Assembly: GCA_963650385.1 (NCBI GenBank)
Contig: CAVJLL010000001.1
Location: 71,463-135,462 of the forward strand
Length of the DNA stretch: 64,000 bases
Source of the DNA: CAG-791 sp963650385
Lineage (GTDB): Bacteria; Bacillota; Clostridia; Lachnospirales; Lachnospiraceae
Reading direction: 5' to 3'
Part shown: positions 18,164 to 26,106 of the stretch, piece after piece
Layout of the letters: the number at the start of each line of letters is the position of its first letter
How positions within the stretch are numbered: the first letter of the stretch is position 1
Made by a program: the position numbers and the translations under genes
The notes under the pieces: model-generated
Database searches by the model: none
The model's input: only the letters and a program-made list of their open reading frames with translations
What the model was told of the DNA's origin: nothing

Positions 18164-20196
18164 TTTGCGGTTCCCTCTGCCTTGCTTTTCTCCTTTGACG
18201 GCTTCGGATTTCTGCTCCTTCTGGCCTGCTCTGCCTGCTCCTGCTCCTTTTTCAGATCGGCATCAAACACTGCCTCCAGGATCTGAATGGACCGGCCGCG
18301 CACACTGACGGCACGGGAATCCGAAATGAGTGCCGGCTCCGCAAGAAATGCCTCGTCCAGAAAAGTATCAGCGATTTCCTTCCAGCGGTAGCCCAGAGGG
18401 AGCTTGGGAAGCGCCAGCCGCTGCTCATGCCAGTGCATGTTGATGGCAAGATACAAAAAGGCATCCCGGGGATTTTTCTCTGCATACATTTCCGGGAGAA
18501 GCACGCCGACCGTATGGGAATATCCGGAAAGATCCGGCTTCCATGCCTCTTTCCCGTGGAGGGAAATATCCGGGTAGCCGATGGCTTTGGGATCATTGAA
18601 GCCAAACGGGTGATTGCGGCCGAAAACGCCGTGTGCCTTCCGGAATGCCAGGATCTTTTCGGTAAAATCCAGCATCGCCTTTGTATCCCTGGTCTCCTTC
18701 CAGTTCAGCCATCCCGTCTCGTTGTTCTGGCAATAGGGGTTGTTGTTCCCGTCCTGGCTGTTGCAGCGCTCATCCCCCGCCAGCAGGAGCGGCGTCCCCT
18801 GTGCAAGGAAATTCAATGCCAAAAGGTTCCGCATCTGGCGCCTTCGCAGCGCGCGGATATCCTTTTTCTGGCTGGGGCCCTCGACACCGCAGTTCCAGCT
18901 CCAGTTGGTATCATTTCCGTCGTGGTTGTCCTCGCCGTTTTTCTCGTTGTGCTTCCAGTTGTAGGACACCAGGTCCATGAGCGTGAAGCCCTCGTAGTTG
19001 GTGATGTAGTGGACACTCCCGTGCCCCGCCGGAACCGTGACAAATTCGCGGATGAATTCACGCAGCACGTGGTTGTCGCTCTTTACAAAGCGCCGCGCCA
19101 GCGTCTGGAAGTTGTCCGTGTATTCGCAAAGGTGCAGCACGGACGGCTTGCCGGTGGCCGGATTCTCCCGGTCCTTTTTCTGCAGCTCCTCATATGGGAA
19201 GCTGTAATAAAAAAGTGCCGTGTCGCTGAGCATGGGGTCCGAGGCAATGGTCTGAAGTGCAGACGCATTCCCCTTCAGATGAAAGCCGTCGATGCCGTAG
19301 TGCGTCACATAAAAGCGGGCTGTCTCCAACTGCGTCTGAATGGTAACGCTGTCCGGAAAATACAGCTGCAGGAACACCTCGATTCCGGCCGCATGCAGCG
19401 CATCCACCATATCCGCGAATTCCTTCTGCGGTGATGCCTTTAACGCGCGCCGGGAAAGTCCAGCCGTCTCCCTGCCGTCTGCCGGAGCATTCAGCGCCTC
19501 CGGTCCCTTTGCACCTCCTGCAGCATAGCTTCGCTTGGGTGCAAAATAAGAGCCCTCGCCAAAATTCCAGTAATTCTCCCTTACGGCACCCTTCTCCTCC
19601 TCGCCGGACTCTCCCGGAGCCTTTGCGCGCTCCCGAAGCTCGTAGACCGGCATGAGTTCAATGCCGTTGATCCCCAGCTCCAGAAGGTACGGAATCTTCT
19701 CCGTGATGCCCCGAAACGTTCCCTTATGCGCAGCCTTTGAGGTTCTGGAGGCCGTGAAGCCGCTCGGATGAACGCAGTAGAGAATCCGTTCTCCCCAGGA
19801 GCGCTTTCTGCGGCTGCCGTAGGCCGGCAGCGTGTTCTCCGGAGAGGTAAAGGGCCTGGAGAGGAAAACCGGCTTTCCTTCTGCCGCCTTTTCTTCCGGA
19901 AGCACCACAGGAAGAAGCTCTCTGGCATAGGGATCGCAGAAGGTTTCCTTGTCCGTGTAGTAGCGATATCCCCAGTCCGAGGAAGAAATGCCGTCGATTT
20001 TAACGGAATAGAGACTCCCGTAGCGGTATTCATCCGTAAACGGGATGTCGGTGACCGTCAGATCCGGCAGATGATACAAAAGAAGACCGCATTTGCGGCA
20101 GTCATGAAAAACGGCACTGAAAATAATGCCGTCCGGCAGGACCATGGTTCCCGGCCGGACCGTATAGGCGGGTGATGCCGCAAGCGTATGAGTCAT
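18160..20196 (-). CDS. GlgX/isoamylase-like GH13 protein lacking catalytic residues
   Basis: A 678-residue protein with the architecture of glycogen-debranching GH13 enzymes: an N-terminal CBM48-like part (about 10-110), a barrel with the GlgX signature VSYNWKHNEKNGEDNHDG, QGTPLLLAGDE, and a C-terminal beta domain. The catalytic regions are altered. Region I reads VFLQLYFPD instead of DVVxNH. Region II reads DGFHLKGNA instead of DGFRFDxA, so the nucleophile Asp is Lys (about 308). Region IV reads TNYEGFTL instead of TAHDGFTL. Only the region III Glu (HLCEYTD) remains. It is probably a pseudoenzyme, for example glycan-binding or regulatory. The ATG at 20196 follows GGAGG with 6-base spacing. 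Confidence 0.75.
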   Translation of the reverse strand: MTHTLAASPAYTVRPGTMVLPDGIIFSAVFHDCRKCGLLLYHLPDLTVTDIPFTDEYRYGSLYSVKIDGISSSDWGYRYYTDKETFCDPYARELLPVVLPEEKAAEGKPVFLSRPFTSPENTLPAYGSRRKRSWGERILYCVHPSGFTASRTSKAAHKGTFRGITEKIPYLLELGINGIELMPVYELRERAKAPGESGEEEKGAVRENYWNFGEGSYFAPKRSYAAGGAKGPEALNAPADGRETAGLSRRALKASPQKEFADMVDALHAAGIEVFLQLYFPDSVTIQTQLETARFYVTHYGIDGFHLKGNASALQTIASDPMLSDTALFYYSFPYEELQKKDRENPATGKPSVLHLCEYTDNFQTLARRFVKSDNHVLREFIREFVTVPAGHGSVHYITNYEGFTLMDLVSYNWKHNEKNGEDNHDGNDTNWSWNCGVEGPSQKKDIRALRRRQMRNLLALNFLAQGTPLLLAGDERCNSQDGNNNPYCQNNETGWLNWKETRDTKAMLDFTEKILAFRKAHGVFGRNHPFGFNDPKAIGYPDISLHGKEAWKPDLSGYSHTVGVLLPEMYAEKNPRDAFLYLAINMHWHEQRLALPKLPLGYRWKEIADTFLDEAFLAEPALISDSRAVSVRGRSIQILEAVFDADLKKEQEQAEQARRSRNPKPSKEKSKAEGTAK

Positions 20197-20224
20197 CTGC
20201 AGCCTCCTTGATGTCTGAGATTTG

Positions 20225-20380
20225 TATATTTGTTCAGCACCTGCCACATTTCAACGTGAATTGACTGCTTGCAGGCAAATTCACGATTGAAATTGGCAGG
20301 TGGCCAAGGCGCGAAGCGCCTCCGGACAGCCACATCGAGGATTTGCGTAGCAAATTTGAGATGGGCGCTGAACAAATATA
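20225..20380. repeat. Family A palindromic element, copy 1
   Basis: A 156-bp element bounded by a perfect 14-bp inverted repeat (TATATTTGTTCAGC at 20225 and its complement ending at 20380). Inside are three hairpins: a long one with base CACCTGCC/GGCAGGTG and upper stem containing CGTG/CACG, a second AGGCGC-GAA-GCGCCT, and a third GATTTGC-GTA-GCAAATT. Copies near 58.9 and 60.0 kb share most of the sequence. It lies 29 bases upstream of the GlgX-like start, so it may be in that gene's leader. Confidence 0.85.
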
Positions 20381-20926
20381 ATCATTCTATCATGGAAGTG
20401 CGGGACATGCATCCCCCGGCAAAGATATGGCGGCAGTTATTCTTCACAGTGCGTTACTGTACAGACGCCAGCCAACTTGTGATAAGGCGCGAAGGAGGGG
20501 TTCCCTCCGGCAGGCCCCGACCAGGAATGGATGGTGCTCATGTGTTCCTCGCAGGGATTCTCTATGAAGCGTGCTTCTTCGCCGAACGCCCGATCCGCGC
20601 AAAACTCGTCCGTCCGCGGGTCTTCCTGCGGAAGGCCCGCGTCTTGGACTCAAACACGCATGCGCTCCCGTCGGGCTGGCGAAACCGCCCGCTTCATGAG
20701 AATCCGTCTGCTCGTCTCAAAATCGCACCATTCCATTTCCTGGCTCCAGGCCGCCGCAATTTACTTCTTTGCAGGCTGCTGTACAGTCGGCCGGATTGGA
20801 TACTGCGCGATACTAGATGAAAGGTCTACTCCACCAACTATGCTGGGGAAAAGAAGGCAGTGAAAATGAAATACATAAACAAGCAAATCGAAAAGCAGAG
20901 CTCTTTCAGCAATTTTATAACCAATG
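20381..20926. other. Gene-free region between the GlgX-like gene and the antitoxin gene
   Basis: I see no convincing gene here. Reading frames on both strands are short or have Arg/Pro-rich nonsense composition. Positions 20453-20479 match the end motif of family B repeats (GTTACTGTACAGACGCCA), and 20778-20793 hold a second, weaker copy in the same orientation (CTGTACAG followed by CGGCC). The stretch between is GC-rich like coding DNA, whereas 20860-20990 turns AT-rich, as expected for the regulator's promoter region. It may be the remains of a decayed insertion. Confidence 0.5.
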
Positions 20927-20955
20927 TTGAGGCTTGATAGCATAAATGCTATCAT
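20927..20955 (+). promoter_or_regulatory. Promoter of the HigA-like regulator
   Basis: A sigma-A-type promoter on the + strand: -35 TTGAGG at 20927-20932, a 17-base spacer, and -10 TATCAT at 20950-20955. The expected transcript would start near 20962, about 60 bases before the regulator's ATG. The spacer and -10 are covered by a palindrome, which suggests autorepression. Confidence 0.65.
20935..20954. promoter_or_regulatory. Palindromic operator TGATAGCAT-AA-ATGCTATCA
   Basis: Nine-base inverted arms separated by AA, lying over the spacer and -10 of the promoter just described. This is the layout of autoregulatory operators of HigA/Xre-type antitoxins. That the neighbouring HTH protein binds it is inference from position and symmetry. 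Confidence 0.7.
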
Positions 20956-21023
20956 CGCAACAAATGAATACACTTCTCGGGAGACTATACACCAATGAGC
21001 GATGCCAAGGAGAACGGTGAACT

Positions 21024-21311
21024 ATGAAAACCTGGAACGATTACAAAGAACATGTAAATGCTGTTGATCCCGTTATCGCAAAAGACATGGCAGAAACCGA
21101 AGAGATTGCAGGTATCGTAACTGCAATGATTGCACAAAGAAATGCACTTGGTTTAAGCCAGCGTGATCTTGCATCGATGTGCGGCATTCCTCAATCCTCT
21201 GTTGCAAGAATCGAATCCTGCAAAACAACTCCAAATCTCGGAACCTTGCTGAACATTTTTCAGCATCTGGGACTGACTTTATCTGTTTCTCAAGCCAGAC
21301 CGCTCACATGA
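21024..21311 (+). CDS. Orphan HigA-like XRE-family antitoxin / regulator
   Basis: Small DNA-binding protein of 95 residues and the only + strand gene in the window. An N-terminal helix (about 1-30) precedes an XRE helix-turn-helix: MIAQRNALGLSQRDLASM then GIPQSSVARIESCKTTPNLG (about 36-75), ending in LLNIFQHLGLTLSVSQ, which is typical of HigA-type antitoxins. AAGGAG lies about 10 bases before the ATG. Such genes normally follow a RelE/HigB toxin gene, but no toxin frame is present upstream or downstream, so this looks like a solitary antitoxin. The upstream palindrome over the promoter suggests autoregulation. Confidence 0.85.
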   Translation: MKTWNDYKEHVNAVDPVIAKDMAETEEIAGIVTAMIAQRNALGLSQRDLASMCGIPQSSVARIESCKTTPNLGTLLNIFQHLGLTLSVSQARPLT

Positions 21312-21327
21312 CAACAGGACTATTTCA

Positions 21328-23388
21328 TTATTCCCATGGCTTTACCCCGAGCGGCGTAAGGAACCGTGACGGCCGCCGCGGATTATCGCGGGTGCCGCTC
21401 AGGTACAGGAGATTCAGCCGGTCCCTTGCCCTTGTGATGGCGACGTAGAACAGGCGCCGCTCTTCTTCGATGGCTTCCTCGCTCTGTGCACGGCGTCCGG
21501 GGAACAGGCCCTCATTCAGATCCGGGAGATAGACCGTATGAAATTCCAGGCCCTTGCTGGCGTGCATGGTCAGAAGGAGGACGCCTTCTCTGCCGGAGGG
21601 GGCGCCGGCAGCAGGAGGATGCTTCTCCTGCTCGGCCGCTGCCAGCCGGTCAATCTGCAGAACGATCTCCCGGGGATTCAGCTGCAAGAGCAGCCCGCAG
21701 AGAAAGGCCGGCGTTCGATGGGGAAGGGACGGCTCCTTTTCCTGCAGTGCAAGAAGCAGCGCCCTCCAGACGAGGTTATCGTCCTCCTTGCCGCCACCCT
21801 GGCAGAGAATTCCGCGCAGGTACGAAAGCGCGCGCGGAGGCGAGAGGCGCTGCAGCGTTTTCAGGTCGCGGCAAAGCTTCCGAAGCGCCTCGCGTTCCAG
21901 TGAACCGATGGGATACACAGACAAAAGCGTCTCTTCGGTATAGGCCTCCTCCCGGAATCTGCGGCGAAGAAGGCAGCGCTCCGGCTGATTCATGATGAGA
22001 AACAGGTCCGCCCGCTTGACCGTGCCGGAAAGGAGCTCTCCGGAGACCTTGCAGTATCCCGCCGCCAGCTCCAGAATTTGTGCTGCCATGGCAAGATATC
22101 GCTTTGCCTGCGGCGCAGAAAGTGCCGAAAATGTCCCGGCATCCTTCTGCCCGGCATTTGACGAGGAACGGCCTGCCGGCTTATTGATTCCGCCGAAAAA
22201 ACGGCAGGGAATGCCCTCTTTTTCCAGATAGGCACCCCATTCCAGAAGCTGCGTATTCGAGCGGAGAATGATAGCCGACGATGCCAGTTCCTGCGTGGAT
22301 GCCTCCCGAAGCTGCCCGCAGAGCCATTCCCGTTCCTCCTTCTCATCGCAAAAGGCCATAAGCCTTGTGCAGGCATCCATTGATGGCTGCTGCGGCTCAG
22401 AACCGCTTCTGGCAGCGACAGCCGTCTTCGGCAGCCTTGTTTTGTTCTGCGTAATGACCTTCTGTCCGCAGGTGATGATGGGCGGCAGGCTTCGGTAATT
22501 GACCGACAGCGTAATCGAATGCGTTCCGGGATAGGCTCTGGAAAATCCGATCATGATCCCGGGGTTGGAGCCGCGGAAGGCATAGATGCTCTGGTCATCA
22601 TCGCCGACCACAAAGAGGTTGGCCGCCTCTCCTGCCAGAATCCGGACGCCTTCAAACTGCTCCTGATTGATGTCCTGGAATTCATCCACCAGAAGGAACG
22701 GAAAGCGCTTCTGCCAAAACGCGCGAAGGCCCGCGTCCTGCTGCAGAAGGCGGACGCATTTCGCAATCATGTCGTCGAAATCCAGAAGGGAATTCTCCTG
22801 AAGATAGGTCTCGTAATCGCCAAACAGCGCAGAAAATCGTACATTTTCTCTTTGCGGGGGAGACGATGGAAGGGAGTCGCAGACCGCTGCGGAGGCGGGA
22901 CGCTGCAGGGACTCTCCTGTTTTTTTCCTGGAAATCAGGGAGGAAAGGTCCGACAGCTCCTCTGCCTTGGGGTAGCGTTTGTAATACTGCAGGAAGAGTG
23001 TGCGCAGAAGGGTTCGTTTGCGGGAATCGTCCAGAATGGAAAAATGCTCGGGGGATGAATTCTTCAGGATGTTCAGAAAAACAGAATGGAAGGTTCCGAA
23101 GGTAACGGAGGAGGCATTTCCAGGGGGAAAGGCTGCGCCGGGAGGCGGGTTTTCTGCGGTGAGATCCCGGAGCTTTTGAAGGTAGCGCGCCTGCATCTCC
23201 TGCGCTGCCGCCTTTGAGAAGGTGAGCACCAATATGCCGGAGGGTGAAACGCCGCAGGTGCTGATCAGATGCAGAATCCGTTCCACAAGAACAAAGGTTT
23301 TGCCGCTCCCCGGCCCTGCGATTACCTCGCAGGGGCCGCGGAAATGGCAGATTGCTTCCTTCTGGGAAGGATTCGTCGTCTCATGCAT
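21328..23388 (-). CDS. UvrD/PcrA-type superfamily 1 DNA helicase
   Basis: ATP-dependent 3'-5' DNA helicase of 686 residues. SF1 motifs in order: Walker A AGPGSGKTFVLVERI, LLVDEFQDINQEQFEG (Walker B DEFQD), GDDDQSIYAFRGSNPG, and C-terminal LTMHASKGLEFHTVYLPDLNEG and RLFYVAITRARDRLNLLYL. It is shorter than PcrA/UvrD (about 720-750) and lacks a long C-terminal tail. The likely start ATG at 23388 (MHETTNPSQKEAI) overlaps the last 8 bases of gltX with no clear Shine-Dalgarno, so translation is probably coupled. It could be a second paralogue rather than the main PcrA. Confidence 0.88.
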   Translation of the reverse strand: MHETTNPSQKEAICHFRGPCEVIAGPGSGKTFVLVERILHLISTCGVSPSGILVLTFSKAAAQEMQARYLQKLRDLTAENPPPGAAFPPGNASSVTFGTFHSVFLNILKNSSPEHFSILDDSRKRTLLRTLFLQYYKRYPKAEELSDLSSLISRKKTGESLQRPASAAVCDSLPSSPPQRENVRFSALFGDYETYLQENSLLDFDDMIAKCVRLLQQDAGLRAFWQKRFPFLLVDEFQDINQEQFEGVRILAGEAANLFVVGDDDQSIYAFRGSNPGIMIGFSRAYPGTHSITLSVNYRSLPPIITCGQKVITQNKTRLPKTAVAARSGSEPQQPSMDACTRLMAFCDEKEEREWLCGQLREASTQELASSAIILRSNTQLLEWGAYLEKEGIPCRFFGGINKPAGRSSSNAGQKDAGTFSALSAPQAKRYLAMAAQILELAAGYCKVSGELLSGTVKRADLFLIMNQPERCLLRRRFREEAYTEETLLSVYPIGSLEREALRKLCRDLKTLQRLSPPRALSYLRGILCQGGGKEDDNLVWRALLLALQEKEPSLPHRTPAFLCGLLLQLNPREIVLQIDRLAAAEQEKHPPAAGAPSGREGVLLLTMHASKGLEFHTVYLPDLNEGLFPGRRAQSEEAIEEERRLFYVAITRARDRLNLLYLSGTRDNPRRPSRFLTPLGVKPWE

Positions 23389-24847
23389 TTGCTGCCTGCA
23401 GTCCGGCAACGGCAGTACGGATGCGGGAAAGAGAATCCTCTTTTCCGATGATCTCCATAATCTGCGTTGCACCGGCAGGCGTAACGGCTTTTCCGGATAC
23501 TGCGATGCGCAGTGCCCAGATCACCGTTTTGTTCTTGAGCTCCTTCTCCTCGGCATAGGCAGAGAGCACCTCGAACAGTGCGTCGTTGGTGAACGTCTCC
23601 TGCGCTTCGAGCACCGGAAGAAGGTCCGTGAGAATCTGCAGGCTTCCCTCACACGTGGACTTCTGCTTCTTATTCTCGAACATGGCCGCATCGTACTCCG
23701 GAAGCTCCTCGAAGAAGTCCACCATCTCTTCGATGTCCGGGAACACCTCGATTCTCGTCCGGACGAGCTCGGCGATGGTGCGAAGGTCCAGATCCGTCCG
23801 GTGCAGGGCCTTCTTGAGGTACGGCTCTGCCAGCAGGTAGAACTTCTCCGGCTCCATTGCCTTCAGGTACTCGCCGTTCATCCAGCGGAGCTTGGTATAG
23901 TCGAAAACAGCCGGCGACTTGCCGATCCGGTGATAGTCGAAGGCCTTCACCAGCTCCTCCAGAGAGAAAATCTCCTGATCCGAATCCGGCGACCACCCAA
24001 GAAGGGCGATGAAGTTCACAACGGCCTCCGGAAGGAAGCCCTGCTCGATCAGATCCTCATAGGAGGAGTAGCCGCTTCTCTTAGAGAGCTTCTTGTGATC
24101 GGCATCCGTAATCAGCGGGCAGTGAATGTATTTGGGAACCTCCCAGCCAAACGCATCGTAGAGACGGTTGTACTTTGGACTGGAGGAAATGTACTCATTG
24201 CCGCGCACCACGTGCGTGATGCCCATGAGGTGATCGTCAACCACATTTGCGAAATTGTAGGTCGGGAAGCCGTCGGACTTCATGAGAATCATGTCGTCGA
24301 GCTCGCTGTTGTCAACGGTAATGTCTCCGTAAAGCTCGTCATGGAAGGTCGTGGAGCCTTCTCTCGGATTGTTCTGACGGATGACAAACGGCTTGCCGGC
24401 AGCCAGATTCTCTGCCACCTCTTCCTTGGAAATGTGCAGGCAGTGCTTGTCATAGACGCTGATCTCCTTGCCGTCCACGACCTGCTTAAGCGTCTCCAGG
24501 CGCTCCGGCGTGCAGAAGCAGTAATACGCCTCGCCCTTTTCCACCAGCTCCTTGGCGTAATCCATGTACAGACCGCTCTTTACGCGCTCGGACTGCACAT
24601 ACGGACCAACCGGTCCTCCCAGCTCCGGCGACTCATCCGGAAGAAGGCCGGTCTGCTGCATGGTGCGGTTGATGATATCGACAGCACCCTCAACGTAGCG
24701 CTCCTGATCGGTGTCCTCAATACGAAGGATGAAATCTCCGTCCTCGTGCTTGGAAATCAGATATGCATACAATGCGGTGCGAAGGTTTCCTACGTGCATT
24801 CTGCCGGTAGGACTGGGTGCGTAACGCGTTCTTATTTTGACTGCCAT
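23381..24847 (-). CDS. gltX: Glutamate--tRNA ligase
   Basis: Class I aminoacyl-tRNA synthetase that charges tRNA(Glu), 488 residues, normal size. The HIGH-type motif is in PSPTGRMHVGNLRTALYAYL at the N-terminus, and the KMSKS-type motif is KLSKRSG around residue 243. The C-terminal helical anticodon-binding domain is complete. In organisms lacking GlnRS such enzymes also charge tRNA(Gln), but that cannot be read from this sequence alone. A GC-rich hairpin at 24873-24893 lies upstream of its start. Confidence 0.96.
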   Translation of the reverse strand: MAVKIRTRYAPSPTGRMHVGNLRTALYAYLISKHEDGDFILRIEDTDQERYVEGAVDIINRTMQQTGLLPDESPELGGPVGPYVQSERVKSGLYMDYAKELVEKGEAYYCFCTPERLETLKQVVDGKEISVYDKHCLHISKEEVAENLAAGKPFVIRQNNPREGSTTFHDELYGDITVDNSELDDMILMKSDGFPTYNFANVVDDHLMGITHVVRGNEYISSSPKYNRLYDAFGWEVPKYIHCPLITDADHKKLSKRSGYSSYEDLIEQGFLPEAVVNFIALLGWSPDSDQEIFSLEELVKAFDYHRIGKSPAVFDYTKLRWMNGEYLKAMEPEKFYLLAEPYLKKALHRTDLDLRTIAELVRTRIEVFPDIEEMVDFFEELPEYDAAMFENKKQKSTCEGSLQILTDLLPVLEAQETFTNDALFEVLSAYAEEKELKNKTVIWALRIAVSGKAVTPAGATQIMEIIGKEDSLSRIRTAVAGLQAANA

Positions 24848-24872
24848 GATGATCGTATTCCTTTCTCTTAAG

Positions 24873-24893
24873 GCCCGGCACCTTCGGCCGGGC
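24873..24893 (-). other. GC-rich hairpin between dut and gltX
   Basis: GCCCGG/CCGGGC arms with a 9-base loop lie between the dut stop and the gltX start. No T-run follows on the transcribed side, so it may be a weak terminator, a processing site or a leader structure rather than a true intrinsic terminator. Confidence 0.4.
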
Positions 24894-24943
24894 GCGATGT
24901 CTCAAGTATAGGCCACTCTTACTGCTCCCGCAAGGACGCGGCC

Positions 24944-25396
24944 TCAGCTGCGGCCCGTGCTTCCAAAGCCGCCGCGGTCCTCCCCTCCTAAGGTTTCCAC
25001 CTCCTCGAAGTGAATGCGCGGCTGGTGCTCCTGAATCCGGAACTGGCAGATGCGGTCATTGACATGCACCACCGTATCCCTTGTGGCATACACCGGCATC
25101 TTCAATACATCGCCGTCTCCGCAGTAGGATTCGTCCACCACGCCGATTCCGTTGGACTGGAGCAGTCCGTAATTTTTAAAGGTCGAGGAACGGGGCGCGG
25201 TAATCATCTCATACCCCTCCGGGAGCTTCACGCTGATGCCAAGGTCGATCAGGGCAAAATCACCCGCCTTGAGCACGTACTCCTTTGCAGCGCGCAGGTC
25301 GATCCAGTCGCTCTTGCCGTCGATGTAGGTTAAGTGTTCAATGTCCTTGCTGTGGTACAGAATCTGTATGGTTTTCTCGCTGGACGTTTGTGTCAC
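24944..25396 (-). CDS. dut: dUTP diphosphatase
   Basis: Trimeric dUTPase, which hydrolyses dUTP to dUMP and PPi to keep uracil out of DNA and supply dUMP. All five family motifs are visible in 150 residues: DLRAA (motif 1), APRSSTFKNYGLLQSNG (2), GVVDESYCGDGD with the catalytic Asp (3), NDRICQFRI (4), and the C-terminal RGGFGSTGRS (5). The start is a GTG after AGAAGGAGACAATACC. The N-terminal 30 residues are slightly unusual for the family, but the catalytic core is intact. Confidence 0.93.
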   Translation of the reverse strand: MTQTSSEKTIQILYHSKDIEHLTYIDGKSDWIDLRAAKEYVLKAGDFALIDLGISVKLPEGYEMITAPRSSTFKNYGLLQSNGIGVVDESYCGDGDVLKMPVYATRDTVVHVNDRICQFRIQEHQPRIHFEEVETLGGEDRGGFGSTGRS

Positions 25397-25426
25397 GGTA
25401 TTGTCTCCTTCTGTATTGCATATCTA

Positions 25427-25474
25427 ACGGATCCCGGATTGCTGCGCGCTACGCGCTCCCGCAATCCTCAAAAC
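25427..25474. repeat. Family C1 palindrome, copy 1
   Basis: A hairpin-forming sequence GGATTGC...GCAATCC with inner arms GCGCG-CTA-CGCGC, followed by CTCAAAA. A related copy (GATTGC...GCAATCCTCAAAA) lies at 49642-49686. It sits upstream of dut, beside the larger palindrome at 25482-25629. Confidence 0.7.
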
Positions 25475-25481
25475 TTGTGTA

Positions 25482-25629
25482 ACCATTCAGAGCCCATTCG
25501 CAAAAGCGCTGCTGCGCAGCTTTCCTTTTGCTCATGTGGCGTTCTCGCCAAATAGATTTGCAAAAATGTGTTCATTTATGCAAGCATAACTCACACATTT
25601 TATGCAAATCTGCTTGGGCTCTGAATGGT
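25482..25629. repeat. Family C2 element with 15-bp terminal inverted repeats
   Basis: A 148-bp element bounded by a perfect 15-bp inverted repeat (ACCATTCAGAGCCCA at 25482-25496 and its complement at 25615-25629). Inside are the hairpin GCAAAAG...CTTTTGC at about 25500-25531, and a second palindrome AGATTTGC...GCAAATCT around 25554-25611. Part of the left half recurs at 47187-47241. The right arm overlaps the end of rnhA and encodes its last residues. Confidence 0.8.
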
Positions 25630-26106
25630 CTCCACATTCGGCTTTTTCACCTGGTACATGGCGTCGGCGGCCGCTGTGGCCAGCGCATCACACCGCTCAT
25701 TCATCGGGTGGCCGGCGTGGCCCTTTACCCAGTGCCATGTGATTGAATGCGGCGCAGCAGCCGCCAGAAGCCGCTTCCAGAGGTCCTGGTTTTTAACCCT
25801 TGTCTTAGAGGCCGTCATCCACCCCTTTTTCTGCCAGGAGGTAAGCCACCCCTTCTGAAACGCATTGATCAGGTAGCTGGAATCGGAATACAGATCTACC
25901 TCGCAGGGGCGGTTCAAGGCCTCCAGTGCCGCAATGGCACCCAGAAGCTCCATGCGGTTGTTGGAGGTCGGATTAAAGCCCTCGGAGAGCTCCTTTTCGT
26001 GGAGCACGCCCTGCCCGTCCGTATACTGCAGTACGGCCCCGTATCCGCCGGGACCGTCCGGATTGCCTCTGGCCGATCCGTCACTGTAAACTGTCACATG
26101 CATCAT
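25600..26106 (-). CDS. rnhA: Ribonuclease HI
   Basis: Endonuclease that cuts the RNA of RNA:DNA hybrids, 168 residues. The DEDD catalytic set is present: YSDGSARGNPDG (Asp), NRMELLGAIAAL (Glu), LYSDSSYLINAF (Asp), and HWVKGHAGHPMNERCDALAT (His and final Asp). The C-terminal nine or so residues (TIQSPSRFA) are encoded by the arm of a palindromic repeat, which also supplies the stop. The start is probably the ATG at 26106, overlapping the stop of the MutS-like gene (ATGATG). A GTG two codons upstream is possible. Confidence 0.94.
   Translation of the reverse strand: MMHVTVYSDGSARGNPDGPGGYGAVLQYTDGQGVLHEKELSEGFNPTSNNRMELLGAIAALEALNRPCEVDLYSDSSYLINAFQKGWLTSWQKKGWMTASKTRVKNQDLWKRLLAAAAPHSITWHWVKGHAGHPMNERCDALATAAADAMYQVKKPNVETIQSPSRFA

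Noticed and set aside
20269..20820. 183-codon + strand frame starting inside family A copy 1
   Set aside because: It starts in a palindromic repeat, runs across unrelated sequence and has no domain. Considered a chance frame.
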